From UMGS1766 sp963597355 (lineage in GTDB: Bacteria > Bacillota > Clostridia > Oscillospirales > Oscillospiraceae): a stretch of 64,000 nt of DNA. Shown in pieces: positions 57,711 through 64,000 of this stretch (position 1 is its first letter; each line of letters opens with the position of its first letter). The translations under genes were made by a program, and so were the position numbers. The notes under the pieces are model-generated. The model was not told the origin of the DNA. It saw only the letters and a program-made list of their open reading frames with translations, and ran no database searches. The stretch spans positions 186,001-250,000 of the forward strand of contig CAVBPR010000006.1 in assembly GCA_963597355.1 (NCBI GenBank), given 5' to 3'.

Positions 57711-58573
57711 GAGCAATTTACAAACGGGAACTTGGCGCCTATTTTCACTCCATGATCGGCTATATCTGCATTGCCTTTCTTGTGGTCTGTGTCGGCATTT
57801 ATTTTATGGCCGTCAACCTCTTTAGCGGTTATCCCAGCTTTGCCTATGCATTGCAGAACAGCCTGTTTATCTTTATGCTCACCACACCGCTTCTGACCAT
57901 GCGCTCGATGGCAGAGGATCGCCGCAACAAAACAGATCAACTTCTGCTGACCAGTCCCCTGTCCATCGGTAAAATGGTGCTTGGCAAATACACCGCAATG
58001 CTGACCGTGCTGGCCATCCCCTGCGCATTATTCTGCTTCTGCCCTTTGATTATAAAGCTTTACGGAAATGCCACGCTTGCCACGGACTATGCTTCGATTC
58101 TGGCGTATTTCCTTCTGGGCAGTGTCTGTGTATCGGTCGGTCTTCTGGTTTCTTCCCTGACCGAAAGCCAAATCATCGCAGCCCTGGGCACCTTTGGCGT
58201 TCTGCTGCTGGGAATGCTGTGGGACGGGCTGATCAGTTATATCCCTGACTCCGCCGCATTCTCTTTTGTCGGCCTCATCGTCCTGACCCTGCTTCTGGCG
58301 GTTCTGCTGAACGCGCTCACCGGGAACTGGGTTCTCGCCGGTGGAATTGCCGTGGTCGGAATTGCCATTGAACTGATTGTATTTCTGGTAAAGCAGGCAG
58401 CGTATGAAAGTTTGCTGAGCAATGTGCTGGGCACTTTCTCGGTCACCACGCCCTTCGAAAACTTCTCCCAAAATCAGGTCTTCGATCTGGCGGGCCTGAT
58501 TCTTTATCTCTCCCTTGACGCACTGTTTCTGTTCATCACCGTCCAGCTGATTCAGCGGCGGCGTTATTCCTGA
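57707..58573 (+). CDS. ABC-2 type permease (GldF-like)
   Basis: A 288-residue membrane protein with about six helices. YKRELGAYFHSMIGYI is the usual entry to an ABC-2 permease, and MAEDRRNKTDQLLLTSPLS is the cytosolic coupling segment of the GldF family. It is translationally coupled to the ATPase (ATGA overlap) and precedes the GldG-like gene by 14 bases. Substrate unknown; in other bacteria related systems export polysaccharide or antimicrobial peptides, or act in sensing. Confidence 0.88.
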   Translation: MRAIYKRELGAYFHSMIGYICIAFLVVCVGIYFMAVNLFSGYPSFAYALQNSLFIFMLTTPLLTMRSMAEDRRNKTDQLLLTSPLSIGKMVLGKYTAMLTVLAIPCALFCFCPLIIKLYGNATLATDYASILAYFLLGSVCVSVGLLVSSLTESQIIAALGTFGVLLLGMLWDGLISYIPDSAAFSFVGLIVLTLLLAVLLNALTGNWVLAGGIAVVGIAIELIVFLVKQAAYESLLSNVLGTFSVTTPFENFSQNQVFDLAGLILYLSLDALFLFITVQLIQRRRYS

Positions 58574-58587
58574 GGAGGTGAATCGGC

Positions 58588-60036
58588 ATGAAACTCAAAT
58601 CCAAACCCAACACCAACAGTTGGAAGCAATTGTTCACCTCTCAGAAAGGGAAAAACGCATTATTTTCTGCCGTGGCAATTGTCGTTGCCGTTGCCATCGT
58701 TGTCGTGGTCAATCTGGCCGCCGGTCAACTCCCCATCAGCGTGCGGCAAAAAGATCTTTCCAGCGAACAGATTTATTCCATTTCAGACACTTCCAAAGAA
58801 GTAATTTCCTCTCTCTCCGGTGAGGTTGACGTGATTGCCCTTGCCACCAACGGAACCATGGACGACCGCATCAGCAACTATCTGGAACTCTACTGCAGTC
58901 AGTCGGACTATCTGAAACTGACGGTAATTGACACCACCCGCAACCCCTCTGCTTTGACCGAATACGACGCCAGTGCAAACTCCGTTGTCGTTCGGAACGC
59001 AGACACCGGCAAACAGGAGGTCATCTCTTTTGACGACATCCTTGTCTATGATATGACCAGCTACTACTACTATCAGCAGTATGTCTACACGGATTTTGAC
59101 GCCGAGGGACAGCTGACCAGCGCCGTTTCTCTTGTCACCAGCGATGCCGCCCACGTCATTTACTGTGAAACCGGTCATGGTGAATCTACTATAGGCAGTT
59201 CCGTAACGGAATTGGTGGAGAAAAACAATCTGACAACTTCAAAATTCAGCCTGCTGGCAGACGGAATTCCGGAAGGTTGCGAAATGATTCTGTTCAATCA
59301 GCCCACCAGCGATCTTTCTTCCGATGAGCTGTCCCAGCTGGAAGAGTATCTCTCCGGCGGTGGACAGGTTATGTTCCTGCTGGATTCCGACACCCAGCCC
59401 AGCGACTTCCCGAACCTGAACGCACTGGCAAATCAATATGGCATGAATCTGCTCAGTGGAAGTCTGGCGGATCAGTCCAATTACTACCAATACTTTGGTT
59501 CCGCCTTCGTATTCTTCCCCACTTTGAGCACCTCGGACGACATTACCTCCGGCATTGGTTCCAGCCAATATGTCATGGTCGGTTATGACGGAAGTTCTCA
59601 GGTTTCCCCTGCAATCCCCATGGAGCTGGTGGATCCCACTATTTCTACGGTAACCGCCTCCGCATTCCTCACCACTTCCGATGCCGGCGTTGCTTACGTC
59701 AGCCAGGATAATTATCAGACCGGCAGTTTTGTCCTCGGTGCTTATGGCACAGACAGTGAAACCGGGGCACGGCTGACCATTGTCTCTGCGGACACGCTGA
59801 TCAGCGAAAGTCTGGTTTCCTCCTTCAACAGCCTGGCAAACCTGCAGATTTTCATGAATGCACTGACGGCAGGCTTTGAGGACATGACTACCGTTTCCAT
59901 TGCAAGCAAGAGCCTGACCGTCACCTATAACACGGTGACCAATCCCACTCCATGGACACTGCTCTTTGTCATCGTAATTCCCCTGGCTGTTTTGATCTGT
60001 GGATTCATCCACTGGCTGCGCCGCCGGAAACTGTAA
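58588..60036 (+). CDS. GldG-like auxiliary subunit
   Basis: A 482-residue protein with an N-terminal membrane helix (about 29-48), a large outside domain and a C-terminal helix (about 458-477) followed by LRRRKL. The outer domain is rich in Ser, Thr and Asp and has the DLSSEQIYSISDTSKEVISS block of the GldG/ABC-auxiliary (PF09822-like) family. It probably partners the permease. AGGAGG precedes the ATG. Confidence 0.88.
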   Translation: MKLKSKPNTNSWKQLFTSQKGKNALFSAVAIVVAVAIVVVVNLAAGQLPISVRQKDLSSEQIYSISDTSKEVISSLSGEVDVIALATNGTMDDRISNYLELYCSQSDYLKLTVIDTTRNPSALTEYDASANSVVVRNADTGKQEVISFDDILVYDMTSYYYYQQYVYTDFDAEGQLTSAVSLVTSDAAHVIYCETGHGESTIGSSVTELVEKNNLTTSKFSLLADGIPEGCEMILFNQPTSDLSSDELSQLEEYLSGGGQVMFLLDSDTQPSDFPNLNALANQYGMNLLSGSLADQSNYYQYFGSAFVFFPTLSTSDDITSGIGSSQYVMVGYDGSSQVSPAIPMELVDPTISTVTASAFLTTSDAGVAYVSQDNYQTGSFVLGAYGTDSETGARLTIVSADTLISESLVSSFNSLANLQIFMNALTAGFEDMTTVSIASKSLTVTYNTVTNPTPWTLLFVIVIPLAVLICGFIHWLRRRKL

Positions 60037-60049
60037 AAAGGAGCCTTCC

Positions 60050-61039
60050 ATGAAGAAAAAAACACGGCAAATGCTTCTGCTTCTTGGATTGCTGGCGGCA
60101 GCAATTGTGGCCTTGTTGCTTGTGAAGCTGGTAAATCATCTTTCTGATCAGCGCACTCAGGCGGAAACAGAAGCCAGTACAACCTATGTCACGCTCCCAT
60201 CGGATCCGGACACCATCCGTTGGCAAATAGACGACACCACCCTGACCCTGAGCAAAGATGAAAACGGCAACTGGACCTGGAGCGAAGACGCCACTTTCCC
60301 GCTGGATGCCAGTCTGGTGGAAAACCTGACCGGCACCTTGAGTTCTCTTTCTACTCAGACCGCCTTCTCTCCGGAGGACAGCCTTTCCGCTTACGGACTG
60401 GACAACCCCTCTTACTCAGTAACCGTGTCCAGCGGCAGCGAGAGCAAAACCCTTCTGTTCGGCGGAAGCTTTAACGATGACGAAGATTCTCATTATTACG
60501 CCAAGCTTGCCGATGATGACACAATCTATGTGCTGGACAGCACCGTTCCTTCCGCACTGGTCAGTTCCATCTATGACCTTGCAGACTGTGCGCCCATCGC
60601 CGCAGTCACGGAAACGGACATCACTTCTGTGACCGTTCAGGGTACAGCGGATACAACCCTTCAACAGCAATCCGGCGAGGACGACGAGGGGAATACCATT
60701 GCAGGTTGGACACTGGACGACACAGATGTGACGGAAGAAACCCTGACCAGCAGTCTGGTTTCCGAATTACTGAACCCCACCTTCACATCCATGGCAGCAT
60801 GGAAACCGGATGCCGACGCCCTTGCGGGCTACGGACTTACCGCTCCCACCGCCCAGGTTACCGTTTCCTGTTCCGCTTCGGATGGGTATACCTTAGCGAT
60901 CGGCGCAGAAACATCGGATGGCAACAGCTATTACGCCACGAACGATGGCGGAAACAGCGTCTATCTGATCTCGGCCAGCAGAATCAACGACCTTCTGGAT
61001 GTAGCCGCCAACGGGTTTACATTGGACACAGAGGAATAA
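60050..61039 (+). CDS. DUF4340 family exported protein
   Basis: A 329-residue membrane-anchored protein. One helix at about 8-28 is followed by an outside part with two similar DUF4340 repeats, each with a GLDNPS or GLTAPT block and strands ending in YYAKL or YYATN. These lie where the family has paired beta domains. The region is low in Lys and rich in Thr/Ser/Asp, as in many surface proteins. It is the last gene of the Gld-type ABC locus, 13 bases after the GldG-like gene. The start is ATG at 60050 after AAGGAG. Confidence 0.85.
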   Translation: MKKKTRQMLLLLGLLAAAIVALLLVKLVNHLSDQRTQAETEASTTYVTLPSDPDTIRWQIDDTTLTLSKDENGNWTWSEDATFPLDASLVENLTGTLSSLSTQTAFSPEDSLSAYGLDNPSYSVTVSSGSESKTLLFGGSFNDDEDSHYYAKLADDDTIYVLDSTVPSALVSSIYDLADCAPIAAVTETDITSVTVQGTADTTLQQQSGEDDEGNTIAGWTLDDTDVTEETLTSSLVSELLNPTFTSMAAWKPDADALAGYGLTAPTAQVTVSCSASDGYTLAIGAETSDGNSYYATNDGGNSVYLISASRINDLLDVAANGFTLDTEE

Positions 61040-61044
61040 CCCCC

Positions 61045-61088
61045 AGCAGCCGCACCGCATTGCCGATGCGGCTGCTTGCCTTTTACCG
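61045..61088 (+). terminator. Terminator of the Gld-type ABC operon
   Basis: AGCAGCCGCA (61045-61054) pairs with TGCGGCTGCT (61067-61076), followed by TGCCTTTTA. The -35 of the next promoter overlaps its end. Confidence 0.65.
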
Positions 61089-61104
61089 AAAAACAAGTTA
61101 AACT
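61076..61104 (+). promoter_or_regulatory. Promoter of the two-component pair
   Basis: TTGCCT (61076-61081), 17-base spacer, TAAACT (61099-61104), overlapping the preceding terminator. Confidence 0.5.
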
Positions 61105-61130
61105 GAGACCAAACAATAGGAGGGATTCCG

Positions 61131-61814
61131 ATGCGCATTTTGATTGTAGAGGACGAAAAACGGCTGGCTCGCACCATCGGTGACCTACTGGAAGCCCAAC
61201 ATTACACGGTTGACCTGTGCTATGATGGAGAAAGCGGGCTGGACAATGCAATGTCCGGTATTTATGATGCCATGATTCTTGACGTTATGCTGCCTCGCAT
61301 AGATGGTCTTACCGTAGCGCGCCGTCTGCGGGAGGCAAACATGACGCTCCCCATATTGATGCTGACCGCCCGCTCCGGGCTGGAAGATAAAGTTTCCGGG
61401 CTGGATTCCGGTGCAGACTACTATTTGACAAAGCCCTTTGCCAACGAGGAATTATTGGCCTGTCTGCGGGCCCTGATTCGAAAGAACAAGGGCGGTGCGC
61501 TGGATAATCGCCTCCACTTTGGCGACCTGACCCTGGAATTGTCGAATTGTCTGCTTTCCTGCGGCGCTCACTCCGTCCGCCTGAGCCGCAAAGAATTCGA
61601 TATCATGAGTTTGCTCATGTCGCAAGGAGATCAGGTTGTCCCAAAGGAAACTCTGATTCTCAAAGTCTGGGGCTATGAATCCGATGCGGAGGACAACAAC
61701 GTGGAGGTCTATATCTCCTTCCTGCGGAAAAAACTGAATCATTTGAAGTCAAACGTCTCCATCAAAGCGCTTCGAATGGTGGGCTATCATCTGGTTTCGG
61801 AGGCAGAGGGATGA
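61131..61814 (+). CDS. OmpR-family response regulator
   Basis: A 227-residue regulator. The receiver domain has VEDE at 7-10, the phospho-site in LDVMLPR (Asp51) and Lys in LTKPF. The C-terminal winged helix contains RLSRKEFDIMSLLMSQ and VEVYISFLRKKL, typical of OmpR/PhoB. GGAGGG precedes the ATG. The kinase gene overlaps its stop (ATGA). Its position right after the Gld-type ABC genes suggests, but does not prove, that the pair responds to or controls that exporter. Confidence 0.92.
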   Translation: MRILIVEDEKRLARTIGDLLEAQHYTVDLCYDGESGLDNAMSGIYDAMILDVMLPRIDGLTVARRLREANMTLPILMLTARSGLEDKVSGLDSGADYYLTKPFANEELLACLRALIRKNKGGALDNRLHFGDLTLELSNCLLSCGAHSVRLSRKEFDIMSLLMSQGDQVVPKETLILKVWGYESDAEDNNVEVYISFLRKKLNHLKSNVSIKALRMVGYHLVSEAEG

Positions 61815-63076
61815 TTCAGAAACTGCGTTGGAAATTCGTTTTGATCATCATGACCCTCGTCACACTGACCCTGGGCCTTATGTTCGCTGTCGTTATGCTG
61901 ACCACCTGGGACAGCCTTCGGAAAGACAGCCTGGAGGCGCTGGACAAGGCCATCACACTCGCCGAAAACACAAGCTTTTCCAACTACCTCCCCAAGGAAT
62001 CGGAGGGCACTTACGGGCTGTTTGGTGCAGAAAAAGTGCAAATGCCCTACTTCACGATTCAGATCTCCGGGGACAACTCCGTGTATGTTCTGGCCAATCA
62101 GTTTTTTGATCTGACCGAAAGGGACACCCTTGTTTCCATTATCAGCAGCGCCTTAACCGGGAACGGAGAGTCCGGTGCGATCCGCTCCGGGGGATATTCT
62201 ATGCGCTATCTTCGTCTGTCAACGCCCCTGGGCTACCGCATTGCCTTTGTCGACCTGGCTCAGGAGGAAAGCACCCTTGGAAACCTTGCAAAAAATCTGC
62301 TGTTCATCTGCCTTGGCACGTTATTGCTGTTCTTCGGCGTCTCTCTTCTGTTGTCCCGATGGGCTGTCCGCCCGGTAGAGCAAAGCTGGAAACAGCAGCG
62401 GCAGTTTATTGCAGATGCTTCCCACGAGCTAAAAACGCCTCTTGCGGTAATTCTATCCAGTCTGGATATGCTGGATCAATATGCCGATGCCGAACCGGAG
62501 AAGCGTCAGCGCTGGGGCGAAAACGTTCGCAGCAGTTCCCGGCAAATGCAGACTCTGGTGGAGGAACTTCTGGTTTTAGCCCGCAGTGACAATGCCACTC
62601 AGCAGCTGCATCTCGCTGACTGTGATCTGGGTGAAATCGTGGAGGACAGCCTGCTCTCCTTTGAGCCGTTGGCCTTTGAACAGGGACGGCGCATTGACGA
62701 TCATCTGGAAGAAAACATCACCGTAAACGGCGATTCTGCCCTTCTGAAACGAATCGTGGATATTTATCTGGACAACGCCTGCAAATACTCCGCTCCAAAC
62801 TCGGTCATTCAAGTAGTGCTGAAAACAGACGGCAAGCGCGCTCAACTCAGCGTACGCAGCGAGGGCGACCCCATTCCTCAGGAACTGCTCGGACGGATTT
62901 TTGAGCGCTTCTATCGCACCGATCCCTCCCGCACAGAAGAGGGCTATGGCCTTGGTCTGGCAATTGCAACCGAGCTTTCCCGCCTGCATCACGGCAAAGT
63001 GTGGGCGGAATCGGATCCAGGAGGCAATACGTTTTTCTTTGCTATGCCCATTGCACGGACAAAGGCAGCCAATTAA
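61811..63076 (+). CDS. Membrane sensor histidine kinase
   Basis: A 421-residue kinase. Membrane helices lie at about 9-31 and 158-183, enclosing an outside sensor domain of about 125 residues. HisKA has ASHELKTPLAVI (His207 region). The ATPase has the N-box YLDNACKYS, a degenerate G1 (VRSEGDPIP, with Ser-Glu where Asp-Asn is common) seen in one kinase subgroup, and GYGLGLAI. It phosphorylates the response regulator whose stop it overlaps. A strong terminator follows. Confidence 0.92.
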   Translation: MIQKLRWKFVLIIMTLVTLTLGLMFAVVMLTTWDSLRKDSLEALDKAITLAENTSFSNYLPKESEGTYGLFGAEKVQMPYFTIQISGDNSVYVLANQFFDLTERDTLVSIISSALTGNGESGAIRSGGYSMRYLRLSTPLGYRIAFVDLAQEESTLGNLAKNLLFICLGTLLLFFGVSLLLSRWAVRPVEQSWKQQRQFIADASHELKTPLAVILSSLDMLDQYADAEPEKRQRWGENVRSSSRQMQTLVEELLVLARSDNATQQLHLADCDLGEIVEDSLLSFEPLAFEQGRRIDDHLEENITVNGDSALLKRIVDIYLDNACKYSAPNSVIQVVLKTDGKRAQLSVRSEGDPIPQELLGRIFERFYRTDPSRTEEGYGLGLAIATELSRLHHGKVWAESDPGGNTFFFAMPIARTKAAN

Positions 63077-63139
63077 CCGTCTTTTCGTATCCAGACACCA
63101 GATTTTATACCGCCTTAAATATACTTCCCCCATTCCCAT

Positions 63140-63175
63140 GCGGCACAGACATTCTCTTGTCTGTGCCGCTTTTCG
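63140..63175 (+). terminator. Terminator of the two-component pair
   Basis: GCGGCACAGACA (63140-63151), 6-base loop, TGTCTGTGCCGC (63158-63169), then TTTT. Confidence 0.85.
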
Positions 63176-63201
63176 TTTGCGAAATGTTTACATACCTCCC
63201 C

Positions 63202-63229
63202 TTGCTTTTTAGGAAATTTAGGGTAGAAT
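63202..63229 (+). promoter_or_regulatory. Promoter of the COG0523 gene
   Basis: TTGCTT (63202-63207), 16-base spacer, TAGAAT (63224-63229). Transcription would start near 63236. Confidence 0.55.
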
Positions 63230-63247
63230 ATAAGATGATAGATTAGG

Positions 63248-63278
63248 CCGTAAAAGAAGTTTTACGGTGGATTTTTTA
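63248..63278 (+). terminator. Terminator-like hairpin in the COG0523 leader
   Basis: CCGTAAAA (63248-63255), GAAG loop, TTTTACGG (63260-63267), then TGGATTTTTT. It lies between the promoter and the ATG at 63301, so it may cut transcription short under some condition. Confidence 0.5.
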
Positions 63279-63300
63279 ATAGAAAACGAGGTAACCTTCT

Positions 63301-64000
63301 ATGACTACAATTGATATCATCTCCGGTTTTTTGGGGGCTGGCAAGACAACCCTGATCAAAAAGCTGCTGGAGGAATCCTTCCAGGGACAAAAGCTGGTTC
63401 TCATCGAGAATGAATTCGGTGAAATCGGCATTGACGGCGGCTTTTTGAAGGATTCCGGCATCCAGATCAACGAGATGAACTCCGGCTGCATCTGCTGCTC
63501 CCTGGTTGGCGACTTCAACCAGGCGCTCCACGATGTGGTGGAACAATATCATCCGGATCGCGTTATCATCGAGCCCTCCGGCGTGGGAAAGCTGAGCGAT
63601 GTCAGCCGGGCCGTGGGCAATGCAAACAAGACCACTCCCATGGTTCTGGGCAGTGCGGTTGCCGTTGTAAACGCAAAGAAGTGCAAGATGTATATGAAAA
63701 ACTTCGGCGAGTTCTTCAACGACCAGATTGAGACCGCCGGCACCATTGTTCTCTCCCGCACACAGGACATGACGGAGGAAAAGCTGGACGAGGTGATCGC
63801 TCTCCTGAAGGAACACAACCCCAACGCCGCCATCATCACCACCCCCTGGGATCAGTTGTCCGGCGATGTCATTCTGTCCGCCATGGCCCACCACTCCCTG
63901 GCCGAGGAATTGATGGCCGAAGCAAAAGCCGCGGAATGGGATGATGATGACGACGAATGCGACGATCCCGATTGCTGCTGCCATCACCATCATCACGATC
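63301..64000 (+). CDS. COG0523 (CobW/G3E) metal-chaperone GTPase, truncated at window edge
   Basis: The first 233 codons of a G3E-family GTPase. Walker A is GFLGAGKTT (residues 9-17), switch region NEFGEIGID follows, and GCICCS is the metal-binding CxCC motif. IIEPSGVGKLSD holds the Walker B-like segment. At the window end comes a very acidic run of Asp/Glu with Cys, then CCC and five His, which looks like a high-capacity metal-binding stretch. It probably delivers Zn, Ni, Co or another metal to a target protein. GAGG precedes the ATG. The gene runs off the right edge. Confidence 0.9.
   Translation, partial: MTTIDIISGFLGAGKTTLIKKLLEESFQGQKLVLIENEFGEIGIDGGFLKDSGIQINEMNSGCICCSLVGDFNQALHDVVEQYHPDRVIIEPSGVGKLSDVSRAVGNANKTTPMVLGSAVAVVNAKKCKMYMKNFGEFFNDQIETAGTIVLSRTQDMTEEKLDEVIALLKEHNPNAAIITTPWDQLSGDVILSAMAHHSLAEELMAEAKAAEWDDDDDECDDPDCCCHHHHHD

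Noticed and set aside
1..64000. CRISPR array, rRNA, tRNA, insertion sequence or prophage
   Set aside because: No spaced direct-repeat series, no rRNA-like stretch, no cloverleaf I could fold, and no transposase or phage structural gene was found.

Overview
The window looks like chromosome from an anaerobic Gram-positive bacterium of the class Clostridia, probably an Oscillospirales-type gut commensal. Evidence: a valine-type T-box leader before ilvBNCD, a Bacillus-type LexA box (GAAC-N4-GTTC) before uvrB, many AGGAGG ribosome sites, class III ribonucleotide reductase with a pair of NrdR boxes, a minimal SufBC iron-sulfur system, and a selenium-dependent molybdenum hydroxylase (SDMH) locus. 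Base composition is moderately GC-rich and even. No rRNA, tRNA, CRISPR array, prophage or intact insertion sequence was seen. Genus cannot be fixed from sequence alone.

Layout. 1-12,300 (minus strand): after a partial gene at the left edge comes one long, tightly coupled 13-gene operon. It reads selD, yedF, a cysteine desulfurase, DUF3343, yqeC, yqeB, xdhC, three hydroxylase subunits (FAD, 2Fe-2S, Mo), a mocA-like nucleotidyltransferase, a CoA-transferase and a phosphotriesterase-like hydrolase. Together these make activated selenium, mobilise it, build and sulfurate or selenate the Mo cofactor, and supply a hydroxylase with two likely downstream catabolic enzymes. 12,400-17,200 (plus): pepD-xth, then an odd AT-rich 670-bp gap (21-A homopolymer, interleaved inverted repeats), then an HD-GYP response regulator with a free Hpt protein. 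17,400-21,520: asnA, a zinc-ribbon protein, a solo PucR-type HTH protein, an alanine-racemase-like gene, a PsiE-like membrane protein and a rubredoxin-like protein. 21,670-27,300: T-box leader and ilvB-ilvN-ilvC-ilvD, the complete common branched-chain amino acid pathway. 27,300-33,100: HD protein, small membrane proteins, sirtuin, an unusual regulator with two tandem TetR DNA-binding domains, a rhomboid-like protein with a zinc ribbon, a 20-codon microgene and purC. 33,200-38,930 (minus): a large hybrid histidine kinase, DUF4317 protein and a lipoprotein. 39,450-43,170: NrdR-controlled nrdD and a CLC-F-type channel/antiporter. 43,200-47,650 (minus): hydrolase, YfcE-like phosphoesterase, sufC plus one SufB/D protein, argF. 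47,800-56,580 (plus): pyrE, radC, then uvrB-uvrA-recD2 behind a LexA box. 56,700-63,080: Gld-type ABC exporter (ATPase, permease, GldG-like, DUF4340) followed by an OmpR/histidine kinase pair. 63,300-end: partial COG0523 metallochaperone GTPase with a His/Cys/Asp-rich stretch.

Most transcription units have recognisable sigma-A promoters, and convergent pairs are separated by strong two-way terminators. The main candidates for new biology are the catabolic tail of the SDMH operon, the double-TetR regulator with a three-half-site 13-bp-phased operator candidate, the structured AT-rich island at 14.6-15.1 kb, the 20-codon gene at 32.0 kb, and two leaders in which a promoter is followed at once by an intrinsic terminator (19.1 and 63.2 kb).
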